Shown here piece after piece: positions 8,493-16,074 of a DNA stretch of 23,727 bases. Below the pieces are notes generated by a model. That model searched no databases and was not told the origin of the DNA. It worked only from the letters and a program-made list of their open reading frames with translations. Within the stretch, counting starts at the first letter, position 1, and each line of letters starts with the position of its first letter. The stretch comes from a virus: IMG/VR virus record IMGVR_UViG_3300020438_000278, positions 1-23,727 of that record, one strand, 5' to 3'. The position numbers and the translations under genes were made by a program.

Positions 8493-8944
8493 CGGTTTTG
8501 AATTGTTCCTGTTAACGGTAACTGATTACATTGTTCTGTTGATAAAGATTTTTGAGGAACATTTGCACCAACAGCGTCAATAGCAGAACTTAATAACAGT
8601 TCAATTGATTCTGGATCGTATCTCATGCCAGCAGCTAACCAATACTCTTTTGTTAACATTGAATTTCTAGAAAAATCAGTATTCATAAGCCATACTTCAA
8701 CTTCAACGTAATATCCTTCTTCAACAAATTGATTAACAAAACCCATACTTAACGGATTATTTGCAAGGACTAAAGAAGCTTCTAAATTATCTCCTGTTCT
8801 ATTCATTGCTGCACCTTGATAAATAAAAGATAAATATGTATGACCACTTACATTTGCATCGTATTTTCCATTTTGAAAAGCATGTTGTTCGTTTCCGTTT
8901 TTATCTGTAACGGTAACAAAAGCAGTTAAGGCAACAACAGTCAT
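8489..8944 (-). CDS. Minor tail protein, lambda gpL-position / DUF1833-like (151 aa)
   Basis: The start ATG overlaps the tape measure stop as TAATG and the stop overlaps the K-like start as TTGA, so all three are likely translated in series. The protein is beta-rich, with residues about 33-62 reading TYLSFIYQGAAMNRTGDNLEASLVLANNPL and a later YDPESIELLLSSAID, a layout like DUF1833/gpL tail proteins that describe a base surface plus a measured ring. Gene order (tape measure, L/M-like, K-like, J-like) matches lambda-type tips. There are no cysteine clusters except a single Cys near the C-terminus, so the iron-sulphur cluster of lambda gpL is not supported. Function by position is more secure than the family name. 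Confidence 0.6.
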   Translation of the reverse strand: MTVVALTAFVTVTDKNGNEQHAFQNGKYDANVSGHTYLSFIYQGAAMNRTGDNLEASLVLANNPLSMGFVNQFVEEGYYVEVEVWLMNTDFSRNSMLTKEYWLAAGMRYDPESIELLLSSAIDAVGANVPQKSLSTEQCNQLPLTGTIQNR

Positions 8945-11088
8945 TACATTCCTAACCTCGATCTAGCACTTCTACTATTTCTTAGTGTAGACAAAGTTCT
9001 ATTTTCTCCAGCTCTAGCACCTTGAGATGTAGCAGTTGCAATAATTTGTCCTACAGCAGACTTAGGAACAAACTCTTCAGAGTTGAAGTTCAATATAGGC
9101 CCAGAGTAATTAACAGTAGTAGAACTTCCACCGCCTCCACCTGCATAAGACGAACCAGTGCCAGGTATTACAGCTTCACCTCTAGCACCTGCTGAGTAGC
9201 GTTGCATACTTGAAGCCATCTTAGAAGCTGGGATAATATACTCGTCTTCTCCCGCTTCTCCCACGAGTCCCATTGTGGGTTTGGTTGCATATCCTCCAGC
9301 AGCAAAAGGTTTGATCCCATTAGCTACATATCCACCTTCTGCAAAAGTAGGAAGAATACTTGTTATTGCAGATTTCAAATACATACTTGCAATCTGTTTA
9401 GCGACTCCAGCAAGCGACTCTCCAAGAGATTTAGTGCCATCAATTAACCCCATAATTGCTCCATGTAAACCATCAGCAATTGTTGTTTTTACTTGTAACA
9501 AGGTTTCTTCCCAATTTTTTGTATTCTCTTCTCTCTTCTTCGCGGCTGCTGATTCTGTTGCAGCCAAATCTTCTGCTGCCTTTTTCATTGCTGCGGTCAT
9601 TCCTAAATATTTACCAGTTAAGCGGTCAAACGTACCAACGCCTTCAACCTCATAAGTTTCCCATTGCTTACCAGATTTCTCTTCCCATTTTTTCATTTCT
9701 TCTTGTAAAGCAATTGCTCCTTCTATCCCTTGAGCCTCTTCTTTCTTTCCCTCTATCTGAGACGTAAGTTTCTTCGCTAATCTTCTATCCTTCCAACTAT
9801 CCCCTAATTTACCTAGTTTTTCCTCTAAACGACCAATTTCCACCTCTAATTCTTTTGTTTTCCATGTTGCGTCTTCTATCGAAACTGTTCCGTTCTCAAT
9901 ATTTTTCTTAAATGTATCCATAGGTGTGTCAGCACCTTTGATTTTATTAACAAGCCATTTGATTCCTTCGTATAAAGCCCAAACAGCCGCAACAGCCAAC
10001 AAGAATTTAGCCGTCAAAGCAACAGCAGCCGCCGTCAAAACTCCTAAACCACCAGCAGCAGCAATTCCTATTTTTAGAGCCGCAAAACCAGCCGCGAGCG
10101 AAACAACAGCAGGAGCAACGATAAGAACAGCAGCAGCTAAAGCTGTCACAATAATCGCTGCTTTTTGAATTGCAGGATTTAACTGTGCAAACCAGCCAAC
10201 CAACGCTGTCATCGCTTTTACAATAGGAGTAACGGCTGGAAGCAGTTGTTTACCAACAGCAACAGAAAGATCTTCCATTGCGTTTTGAAATTCTTTAAAT
10301 CTTTGCAGCGCACTTTTTGAAACAATTGCTTCAACAGCTCCTCCTCCTTCTTCTTCAATTTTCTTTAAAGCTCTAATAACAACATCTGAAGTAATTTTTC
10401 CTTGAGATCCAAGTTCTTTTAATCCTCCAACCGTTGTACCTAATTCATCCGCAATTGGTTTTAATAATGTAGGAACTTGTTCCGCCAAACTTCTAAATTC
10501 ATCACCTTGCAATCTTCCAGAACCTAATGCCTGAGCCAACTGCCTAAAAGCTCCTGAAGCTTCCGCCGCAGAAACTCCAGCCGTTGTTGCTGCTGTATTA
10601 AAGCCAAAGAAAGTTGTTTCAATGTCTTCCATCGAAACACCTAATGGTCTTAATCGGCCAATGATATTTGTAACACTGTCAGCCGCTTCGATGTTTGACA
10701 TTCCAAAAACTTTTGAAGCTCTTGACGCTATCGCTTGTGCTTTTTCATATTCCCCATATTGCTCTGTTAATAATTTCATCCGAACTTCTAACGCTTGCGC
10801 TTTTCCCGCCGTCTGAATTGCATTTTTAGCAAAGAACCCTAATCCTGCTCCTGCAACTAAACTCCCAATATTTAAACCACCTATTGCACGTTTCAACTTC
10901 TCCATATCTGTCTGCACTTTCCGCCTTGTCTTCCTTACCTTGTTCCCGAATTTTGTCCAAGCGGTTTCGTTAAGACGCTGGAGCTTGCTTACCGACTTTG
11001 CTAATTGCTCTGTTTTAACCTTTAACTTCGCGGCTGCGGCTGCGGCTGGCCCAGTTATAAAATCAAGTTTTACTGAAGCAACAGCCAC
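8944..11088 (-). CDS. Tape measure protein (714 aa)
   Basis: It starts with GTG about 25 bases after the gpT stop. Residues about 90-250 hold the tape-measure N-terminal domain, with the signature GSGRLQGDEFRSLAEQVP (190-206) and KITSDVVIRAL (231-241). Residues 308-385 are very hydrophobic (several Ala/Val/Leu segments), as usual for tape measures that insert in the host membrane. A charged coiled-coil region follows at about 405-530. The C-terminus carries GLVGEAGEDEYIIPASKM and a Gly/Ser-rich linker, also typical. At about 1.5 A per residue the tail would be near 107 nm (inference). It acts inside the tail tube, setting length and aiding DNA entry. It is bounded by gpG/gpGT upstream, its chaperones, and by tip genes downstream. 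Confidence 0.92.
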   Translation of the reverse strand: MAVASVKLDFITGPAAAAAAKLKVKTEQLAKSVSKLQRLNETAWTKFGNKVRKTRRKVQTDMEKLKRAIGGLNIGSLVAGAGLGFFAKNAIQTAGKAQALEVRMKLLTEQYGEYEKAQAIASRASKVFGMSNIEAADSVTNIIGRLRPLGVSMEDIETTFFGFNTAATTAGVSAAEASGAFRQLAQALGSGRLQGDEFRSLAEQVPTLLKPIADELGTTVGGLKELGSQGKITSDVVIRALKKIEEEGGGAVEAIVSKSALQRFKEFQNAMEDLSVAVGKQLLPAVTPIVKAMTALVGWFAQLNPAIQKAAIIVTALAAAVLIVAPAVVSLAAGFAALKIGIAAAGGLGVLTAAAVALTAKFLLAVAAVWALYEGIKWLVNKIKGADTPMDTFKKNIENGTVSIEDATWKTKELEVEIGRLEEKLGKLGDSWKDRRLAKKLTSQIEGKKEEAQGIEGAIALQEEMKKWEEKSGKQWETYEVEGVGTFDRLTGKYLGMTAAMKKAAEDLAATESAAAKKREENTKNWEETLLQVKTTIADGLHGAIMGLIDGTKSLGESLAGVAKQIASMYLKSAITSILPTFAEGGYVANGIKPFAAGGYATKPTMGLVGEAGEDEYIIPASKMASSMQRYSAGARGEAVIPGTGSSYAGGGGGSSTTVNYSGPILNFNSEEFVPKSAVGQIIATATSQGARAGENRTLSTLRNSRSARSRLGM

Positions 11089-11113
11089 TTTGTTTCGTTC
11101 TTTTTTATTTATT

Positions 11114-11646
11114 CTAACGATACTTTGCCCGTTTCATCTCGGCTTCTTGTTCTTCGTTTAAAAGATCAAAATAAGCCGACCAAATATACAGCTCTTCTAG
11201 CGTTACTTTGTTTACTAATTCAGAAAGCGTATAACCCAGTTCACGAGCAACACCTAACTGCAATTTTGTTAAGTCATTCTTCCTTAGCTCTTCCTTTATT
11301 TTTTTGGGTCTACTTCTTCTCCCTTGTCTTCGATAACGGCAAGCATTAATGATTGTAAATCAGTATCTCTAACTTCGTTCTTTAACTCAGCAGTATGACC
11401 AGCAGTAAAAAGCCTTTGACCATTTTCATCGGTAGCCTTCTGCACAAACAAACGCAAAGCAAAAGCGTTTAAATCATCTTTGGTGCCTTTCTGTGCATAT
11501 TCTCTTTCTGCCATTGTTAAAGGTGTTGTCCAAAATTCAAAAACATCGCCATTGGATAAAGTAACTTCTTTTTTCGTAGAAGTTAAATTTGCGGCCTTTT
11601 TTAAACGCTCTAAAGGACTAAGAGACTTTGCCTTTGGTGATGCCAT
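11114..11646 (-). CDS. Tail assembly chaperone gpGT-like, -1 frameshift fusion (177 aa)
   Basis: After the gpG codons AAA AAA, slipping back one base gives ATA AAG GAA and a further 61 codons to a TAG at 11114-11116. The added part ends ELYIWSAYFDLLNEEQEAEM, then KRAKYR, the typical C-terminus of phage gpT domains (W-x-A-x-F/Y.. EEQ..Mk-A-x-R), which binds major tail protein. The T segment has no good start of its own and is open from before the slippery site, so it is made only as a fusion. Length with the ATG start is 116 + 61 residues. This is a normal programmed frameshift, not a damaged gene. Confidence 0.87.
11296..11646 (-). CDS. Tail assembly chaperone gpG-like (116 aa)
   Basis: I choose the ATG at 11646 (MASPKAKSLSPLERL); an in-frame TTG at 11673 would add nine residues. 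Neither has a clear Shine-Dalgarno site. The product is a small mostly helical protein with a beta start (VTLSNGDVFEFWTTPLTMAERE), the usual look of gpG-type chaperones that coat the tape measure before tube assembly. It ends DPKK at a run of seven A that forms a frameshift site. It is placed between the major tail protein and tape measure, exactly where G lies in lambda-like phages. The stop is part of AAATAA just after the slippery heptamer. Confidence 0.85.
   Translation of the reverse strand: MASPKAKSLSPLERLKKAANLTSTKKEVTLSNGDVFEFWTTPLTMAEREYAQKGTKDDLNAFALRLFVQKATDENGQRLFTAGHTAELKNEVRDTDLQSLMLAVIEDKGEEVDPKK
11299..11324 (-). promoter_or_regulatory. Programmed -1 frameshift site with upstream Shine-Dalgarno-like stimulator
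   Basis: The slippery heptamer A AAA AAA is at 11305-11299, in the X-XXY-YYZ phase of the gpG frame and followed directly by T AA (gpG stop). AGGGAG at 11324-11319 lies 13 bases upstream. The E. coli dnaX site has the same hexamer about ten bases before its heptamer, where it stimulates frameshifting. No strong downstream hairpin is evident by eye; the sequence after the site is purine-rich (AAAGGAAGAGCTAAGGAAG). Confidence 0.85.
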
Positions 11647-11684
11647 TTCAAATAATTGGGGTTGTATATACAAATTTAGACAAT

Positions 11685-11714
11685 AAAAAACCCCTTAGCA
11701 ATAGACTAAGGGGT
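11685..11714 (-). terminator. Rho-independent terminator after the major tail protein gene
   Basis: On the minus strand an ACCCCTTAG / CTAAGGGGT stem of nine pairs closes a 7-base loop and is followed by TTTTTTATT. The stem ends 13 bases past the major tail protein stop. There is no T run on the other strand, so it acts in the late direction only. It would cap the most abundant tail transcript and lower gpG, tape measure and tip expression, which must rely on read-through or an unseen promoter. Confidence 0.88.
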
Positions 11715-11726
11715 GAAATAACACTA

Positions 11727-12485
11727 TTAAGAAGAAGAACTTAAATCAAATGCTGGAGCACCTGTTGGCCTAAAGGCAATCTCAACCATTTGTGCATCAT
11801 CTGGGTTAATGCTCCAACTTGCGGACAGCAAAGCAGCATCCATTGAAATACTTCTACTTAATGCTTCTGTTCCTTGTTTGTCTGTATAGAGCCTAAATGC
11901 AGCCCCTACTTGTTGACGTTGTAAAACATCTTCTACAAGTCTGTTAGATAAAGCAGCATCTTCGTCTGTAACGTAAACGCTTGCACTACCTGAGCCATCA
12001 GCAAAGCCAGGAATATAAGCTTTGAATGGTGCAGTTTGTCCTACAGTTTGACCAATAGTAGTTACGTCAATTTCTGCTCTTGTTACTTCAAAAGACCAAG
12101 ATTGAACTTGTCCAATAGCAGCATAATCACTGTAATAAACTTCAAACTCGTTAGGAGCTGCGGCTGTTCCAACATCAGTTAGGTTCACAGCAGAACCGCC
12201 ATTAGTTGCTGAAACAGTCATTGCTCCAGAACTATTGGTATATGTTTTAACAAAATATTCAGTACCAGCCGTTAATCCAGCAGGTAAAGTTCCAGTTCCA
12301 GCTCCTCCAGAAGAAGAGTCAACAACTTTAAACTTAACTGGATCACCTGCTTTTAAATTCAAGTAAGCCTGAACAACCATAGTTTCAGTTCCAATGGTCA
12401 CGTCTGACGGTGAAAAAGTGCCAGTAGTTCCAGCAGGTTTATAATAAAGTGCGCCTGAAGTACCAGACAGAACAGTGACAGCCAT
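11727..12485 (-). CDS. Major tail (tube) protein (252 aa)
   Basis: This is the main building block of the tail tube. IGQVQSWSFE at 124-133 followed by VTTIGQ, PGFADGSGSASVYVTDEDAA and a C-terminal VEIAFRPTGAP is the pattern of TP901-1/lambda-V type tube proteins. Residues about 40-115 form an inserted domain with LPAGLTAGTEYFVKTYT and GGSAVNLTDVG, a small beta unit that recurs in phage surface proteins, so the tube surface is probably decorated. Without the insertion the protein would be of usual tube length. It is preceded by the tail terminator gene (nine-base gap) and followed by an intrinsic terminator. No Shine-Dalgarno site is evident. Confidence 0.87.
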   Translation of the reverse strand: MAVTVLSGTSGALYYKPAGTTGTFSPSDVTIGTETMVVQAYLNLKAGDPVKFKVVDSSSGGAGTGTLPAGLTAGTEYFVKTYTNSSGAMTVSATNGGSAVNLTDVGTAAAPNEFEVYYSDYAAIGQVQSWSFEVTRAEIDVTTIGQTVGQTAPFKAYIPGFADGSGSASVYVTDEDAALSNRLVEDVLQRQQVGAAFRLYTDKQGTEALSRSISMDAALLSASWSINPDDAQMVEIAFRPTGAPAFDLSSSS

Positions 12486-12494
12486 TGAATTAAA

Positions 12495-12920
12495 TTAGTC
12501 TAAGTATGCGTCAAATGTAGCCGAGAATTGCGTTTGAAAGAACGCTTCTTGCTCTGCTGGTTGTATTGTAGCTAATCCTGAACATGGTTCAAAAATAAGA
12601 CTACTAAACTTAGCTCTGTCAAACTTATCTTTAACTCTTTCTCCTATGGTGTAATTCGCTCCAGCTCCTACTCCAATAGGTGTAAAAATATCAATTGTTA
12701 TAGTTCCTGTTTGTCTATTAAATGATTTACCCGTAGTAGGTGCTTCTAATGTTGCATAATTATTTGCACCAAAAAGAAGGTAAACAGCAATCCAAGGGGT
12801 GTTGTTTGGTGGAGTGAATGGAGCGTTCTGATAGCTAACAGGATAAGCAGGATTTAATGCCATCTCTGTTGCAATGCGGCCTTCTATAGCTGCTCTGACA
12901 TCGTTAAAAGTACTGCTCAT
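12495..12920 (-). CDS. Tail terminator protein, lambda gpU-like (141 aa)
   Basis: Length and layout fit tail terminators: an N-terminal helix (TFNDVRAAIEGRIATEM), a central strand hairpin (PWIAVYLLFGANNYATLE), RQTGTITIDIFTPIGVG, a helix IGERVKDKFDR and a C-terminal beta strand ending in FSATFDAYLD. These proteins form the ring that stops tube growth and joins tail to head. The start is strongly supported by GGGAGGATTAAATG, with the upstream gene stop TAA directly before ATG. It lies between the gp10-like gene and the tube gene, the standard place. Confidence 0.83.
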   Translation of the reverse strand: MSSTFNDVRAAIEGRIATEMALNPAYPVSYQNAPFTPPNNTPWIAVYLLFGANNYATLEAPTTGKSFNRQTGTITIDIFTPIGVGAGANYTIGERVKDKFDRAKFSSLIFEPCSGLATIQPAEQEAFFQTQFSATFDAYLD

Positions 12921-13391
12921 TTAATCCTCCCATCTGAAAGATTGAACTTGATCTTTAACCTGTTTTTCTACACTATGAAACCAACCTTTTTGTACTTGGT
13001 TCTCCCTACTTCTAAATTTACCGCCCCATGATGGAGGGAAATTAGTTCCTAAAATGTTTGGTTCTGCATAAGGTAAGTTATTAAATATTGAATACGTTGG
13101 CCCTATTTTTTCTCTTTGATAATTAGCCCTTCGAGGTCTTCCCGATCCTCCTACAGACTTAGAAACTTGTGATAAAGGAATTGGTTTCGATTTGTCATAA
13201 CTTCCTTTTCCTATTGTTTTACCTTGATCTGTATTTTCTCCAATCTGCCAATTAGCGCGTAATCTTCCAGTATCAACGGGTGTTCCTTGCTTCAACAAAC
13301 TCTCTGTCCAAGGCACAACCCTCTTAACAATATCGTTTAAGACTTCTTCAGGAAGATCAACCATCTCCTGTAATGAAATTTTCTTTGTCAT
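12921..13391 (-). CDS. HK97 gp10-like / minor tail Z-like connector protein (156 aa)
   Basis: The signature GTPVDTGRLRANW (residues 36-48) is the hallmark of the HK97 gp10/lambda Z-like family, which acts at tail completion or the head-tail joint. A helical N-terminus (EEVLNDIVKRVVPWTESLLKQ) precedes it. The middle is rich in Gly/Pro/Arg and Tyr, and a basic C-terminus ends in VQSFRWED. The start ATG overlaps the preceding stop as ATGA, and its own stop TAA touches the tail terminator ATG. Confidence 0.82.
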   Translation of the reverse strand: MTKKISLQEMVDLPEEVLNDIVKRVVPWTESLLKQGTPVDTGRLRANWQIGENTDQGKTIGKGSYDKSKPIPLSQVSKSVGGSGRPRRANYQREKIGPTYSIFNNLPYAEPNILGTNFPPSWGGKFRSRENQVQKGWFHSVEKQVKDQVQSFRWED

Positions 13392-13747
13392 GCCCTCAAT
13401 ACCAAATCGTAGCTAATAGCAGTATTAGCTAATTCCGTGGTTTCGACCTGAATAATTTGATAAACGATAGAAGAGATAACAACACGATCTGAAGCCGTTG
13501 GAGTGTAATCCAAGTCTTCCGCCGCAATTGTTAACCTTTTATCGTTTGCCTTGATCAAGCCTTTTACTTCTCTTGCAGCGACATTCCCAACAACACCTTT
13601 TACCGTTGTATCAGTAGTTGTCTCACCAACAGCCCCAGTAGTTGTGTTGTAAGCAGCAGCCGTTACTTTGCGAATAATGACGCTGCCACCTGTCGCTTTA
13701 AACGCTTTACTAACGCCTTTTCTTAAGCCCTTTGGTTTGACTGCCAT
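13388..13747 (-). CDS. Head-tail connector (stopper/neck-like) protein (119 aa)
   Basis: The basic N-terminus (MAVKPKGLRKGVSKAFKATGG) is followed by beta strands and a C-terminal block KRLTIAAEDLDYTPTASDR..VYQIIQVE, a layout shared by small head-completion/stopper proteins that seal the connector under the portal. Start and stop overlap neighbouring genes (TAATG before, ATGA after). I infer stopper rather than adaptor because a longer adaptor-like protein is encoded just before. No catalytic motif is present. Confidence 0.65.
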   Translation of the reverse strand: MAVKPKGLRKGVSKAFKATGGSVIIRKVTAAAYNTTTGAVGETTTDTTVKGVVGNVAAREVKGLIKANDKRLTIAAEDLDYTPTASDRVVISSIVYQIIQVETTELANTAISYDLVLRA

Positions 13748-13977
13748 TACAAGCGATAAGCAACAACTTGGCCGCTTGCCAATGTAATACTTGTAATAAC
13801 CATTCCTTCGATCTCTGTTCCTGCGTTCATCGTGATTCCATTAATTGTTGATGATCCATTCTCAGTAAGATCACTTGAAACAAAAGTACAAGAAGCATCT
13901 GCTAACGCATGAACTTTCCCAAAACGTCCTGTGTGGGTGTTTTGATCTGTGATGATTGTTGCTGCTGGGTAAATCAT
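13747..13977 (-). CDS. Small conserved structural protein, unknown (76 aa)
   Basis: It is short, without a membrane segment. The sequence pattern NTHTGRFGKVHALADASCTF.. ENGSSTINGITMNAGTEIEG.. SGQVVAYRL looks like a right-handed beta-type or barrel unit, with strands ending in small and polar residues. Similar pieces occur as stand-alone proteins or as modules in marine phage structural regions. It sits among connector genes, so it is probably a virion component (neck decoration or head fibre base). The exact role is not recognised. Confidence 0.65.
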   Translation of the reverse strand: MIYPAATIITDQNTHTGRFGKVHALADASCTFVSSDLTENGSSTINGITMNAGTEIEGMVITSITLASGQVVAYRL

Positions 13978-13979
13978 GG

Positions 13980-14546
13980 TTAGCTGCGTTTTACTGCAAT
14001 GTTACTTGGTCCACTTATTCTAATGCCCCTGAAGTAGCGTTCAAACATAGGTGGAACAGCATTGAACCCTACAGCTCCGAATCTGTAAGGAGTAATTGAA
14101 ATATTTCCAACATTTAATGTGCTATAGGATTCTAAGCCTGTTAGATCTAAAGCATCTTTATTGTTATTTAAATAAGCAGCTAATACCGCCTGTGCTTTCT
14201 TTACTTGATCTGGTATTTCTGTATCGGTGAAATAATCCTCAGTAATAGTAAAAGGAAAGCCTAAATTATAGTTGTTGATATAAGTATCAGGTTTTCTTAC
14301 CCCAGTTCTAGGCCATTGCATTGCTTGAGTATCTGTTGCCCTAGCACCTAAAAATCTTTCACGGTCAATCCGTTGCGCTGCACTATAAAGAGCACGATTT
14401 CTATAATCGTCACTTGTTGAACCAGCTTCCCACGCAACAATATCATCCGTAGCAACTAAACCTTCAATCAGTTCATTTGCTTCTGTCAATGAGATGTAGC
14501 TATTTGCGTTCGCTGCTCCCGCCGTGTGATGAATTGTTATTGCCAT
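13980..14546 (-). CDS. Head-tail adaptor-type protein (DnaT-like/connector family, 188 aa)
   Basis: The N-terminal NSYISLTEANELIE and the following helix with Arg-rich repeats (RNRALYSAAQRIDRERFLG), then QAMQWPRTGV and IPDQVKKAQAVLAAYL, are the recurring landmarks of phage adaptor proteins sometimes annotated as DnaT-like ssDNA-binding protein. In a head gene block the adaptor role (ring below the portal) is more likely than replication. The C-terminus is glycine/proline-rich and basic (RISGPSNIAVKRS). The start lies inside the 3' end of the small 55-aa gene. Confidence 0.75.
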   Translation of the reverse strand: MAITIHHTAGAANANSYISLTEANELIEGLVATDDIVAWEAGSTSDDYRNRALYSAAQRIDRERFLGARATDTQAMQWPRTGVRKPDTYINNYNLGFPFTITEDYFTDTEIPDQVKKAQAVLAAYLNNNKDALDLTGLESYSTLNVGNISITPYRFGAVGFNAVPPMFERYFRGIRISGPSNIAVKRS

Positions 14547-14667
14547 CAGTGGTTACTTTAGATTTGCGCTTGCGTTTTGGTTTGGGCTTCTCAATAACAG
14601 AAGTTGAGGCCGCTACTTCTGCAGCAGCCTCGCGTTCTCTTAGTCGCCTAAAAGCGAACAAGCCCAT
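14500..14667 (-). CDS. Small basic protein MGLFAFRRLREREA (55 aa), unknown
   Basis: The ATG overlaps the preceding stop as TAATG, and the 3' part overlaps the adaptor gene by 47 bases in another frame. The product begins MGLFAFRRLREREAAAEVAA, followed by a KPKPKRKRKSK stretch (about residues 27-37) and a Ser/Asn/His/Gly-rich tail. It fills the only gap between the decoration and adaptor genes, so it probably is translated. A similar leader (MGLFAFRRLRE) is one I recall from related phage head regions. Possible roles are DNA or capsid interior binding; none is proven. Confidence 0.65.
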   Translation of the reverse strand: MGLFAFRRLREREAAAEVAASTSVIEKPKPKRKRKSKVTTDGNNNSSHGGSSERK

Positions 14668-15032
14668 TAGCTTGCTGCGCTCTTGATAACAGCATAATTA
14701 AGCACAATCGCTTGGCTTAATGAGCCGCCAGACAAGTTGCCAACTGTGACCTTAAAAGATCCAGCCGCAACTGCTGAAACAACCAGCCAATACGCACCAG
14801 CAGTACCAGCAGAACCATGATTAACGACAACAACGTCAGTTGCAGCCACTTTGTCATTGTTCACTTGGAAGGTAACTTCTGCTGCATCAGCTAATGCTGC
14901 AGCGTTCATTGTGATTTGACCGCCTTGCGTGTTAAGCGTTACAGCAGTCGCTTTGCTTGTGGCTTGTGTTACGGCTCCACCTGAGACGTAACCAATCGCC
15001 TTGCCGCCTACGGCTTCAAATACGGATGTCAT
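14667..15032 (-). CDS. Putative head decoration protein (121 aa)
   Basis: AAGGGG nine bases before ATG is a strong ribosome site, in accord with high expression just after the capsid gene. The protein is Ala/Val/Gly/Ser-rich, almost free of charged residues, and alternates strands and turns. The last third (GSFKVTVGNLSGGSLSQAIVLNYAVIK) is a beta hairpin form widespread in phage structural proteins. Position next to major capsid protein suggests it sits on the capsid surface. It could instead be a head fibre subunit. Confidence 0.7.
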   Translation of the reverse strand: MTSVFEAVGGKAIGYVSGGAVTQATSKATAVTLNTQGGQITMNAAALADAAEVTFQVNNDKVAATDVVVVNHGSAGTAGAYWLVVSAVAAGSFKVTVGNLSGGSLSQAIVLNYAVIKSAAS

Positions 15033-15045
15033 TTGTTAATACCCC

Positions 15046-16074
15046 TTAGTCGTAGTTAGAAACTACGGTAGCGCGAGCTATACCGAGGTTCTTGTTTTCA
15101 TACACGGCTGACCAGTTTGCAACAGTCTGGAGCTGAGCAACAGTCGGATTCGTCGTAGTCACCGCCCATTTACTACCAACTGGGTGATAGCAATAATGAG
15201 CGTCATAACTGATCGCGTCGGACTTGGCCAAGATGTCTCTGTCTTGCTCAATGTCTAACGCTTGCATTTCGCCACTACCTACAGCACCAGGCTGGAAGAA
15301 GTACGCTGCATACTCAGTTGTTGCACCTGAGCCAGTCTTGGTTACATCATCTGAAACCAATACATTTAAGCCGCAGAAGGTAGGAACTTTATCGTCTCCA
15401 CCATAAGCATTAGCCATTGATCCGCCTGACTGAGTTGTGGATGTACCACGGGCCTCATTTGTGCTGACGTAATCAATAAGCTTCCTTTCGACCATGTCGT
15501 AATAAGTGTTGCTATGTATTGCAACAGCAGTTAACTTGTCGCCTTGCTCACCAAATTTTGCTCTGGCAGCAGCAACAGTTCTTGGACTTAAAACAGTTGG
15601 TGAATCTCCACTTTCTGAATCAACGCACATTGAGAAAAATGCGCTATTTGAATCGTTAGCGTTAAGAGATCCAAAGCAACCTTCTAAACCAGCAAGAAGA
15701 TCTTTTTGCTTTTGGTTGGCAATATAAGCAGCAAGCTTATTACCAATAGCGGCCATAGCATCAGAACCCGCAGCGATTGATGCAAGATCTCTTGCCTCAA
15801 ATGCGCGACCTCTATGTAATTGAACAGCTATTTGCTTTCCTGTTGAAATCTTGCCAGGAGTCAATGAAGTGCTATCAGTTAGAACCTCTTGATCACCAGC
15901 TAAGTTTGCACCCCAAAAAGGTACATTTATGAAGTCACCTTCTCCAGCGTTTAGTTCCGCCAATGGCTGCACAACACCAGACTGCAAGAAGCGGTCTAGA
16001 TTTGTGGTCGCTTGAACGACATAAGGAACAAAAACCTCTGGGATGATGACATCACTCCGACGAGTGGGAGCCAT
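15046..16074 (-). CDS. Major capsid protein (342 aa)
   Basis: This protein builds the icosahedral head. The opening VIIPEVFVPYVVQATTNLDRFLQSG, then FINVPFWGANLAGDQEVLT and LHRGRAFEARDLASIAAGSD, fits the gp13-like group of HK97-fold capsid proteins (about 330-350 residues). MAAIGNKLAAYIANQKQKDLL is the expected long spine helix, and a C-terminal part YHPVGSKWAVTTTNPTVAQL is also typical. The start ATG has only a weak TGGA site. The N-terminus starts directly with the capsid domain, without a delta domain, so the separate scaffold gene upstream must guide assembly; no maturation protease is seen. Confidence 0.9.
   Translation of the reverse strand: MAPTRRSDVIIPEVFVPYVVQATTNLDRFLQSGVVQPLAELNAGEGDFINVPFWGANLAGDQEVLTDSTSLTPGKISTGKQIAVQLHRGRAFEARDLASIAAGSDAMAAIGNKLAAYIANQKQKDLLAGLEGCFGSLNANDSNSAFFSMCVDSESGDSPTVLSPRTVAAARAKFGEQGDKLTAVAIHSNTYYDMVERKLIDYVSTNEARGTSTTQSGGSMANAYGGDDKVPTFCGLNVLVSDDVTKTGSGATTEYAAYFFQPGAVGSGEMQALDIEQDRDILAKSDAISYDAHYCYHPVGSKWAVTTTNPTVAQLQTVANWSAVYENKNLGIARATVVSNYD

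Noticed and set aside
9275-9767. Overlapping plus-strand frames opposite the tape measure
   Set aside because: The tape measure reads through without a stop and has family signatures; the plus products are Ser/Leu-rich shadows.
11114-11299. gpT segment as a sequencing-error frameshift or pseudogene
   Set aside because: The shift falls exactly at an in-phase A-AAA-AAA site in the gene position where programmed frameshifting is the rule in long-tailed phages.
11125-11349. Plus-strand open frame opposite gpT
   Set aside because: It is antisense to the gpT extension, whose product matches the gpT pattern; no ribosome site supports the plus frame.
13980-14546. DnaT-like replication protein
   Set aside because: The family label exists for this type, but the gene is in the connector block with no replication genes nearby; an adaptor role fits better.
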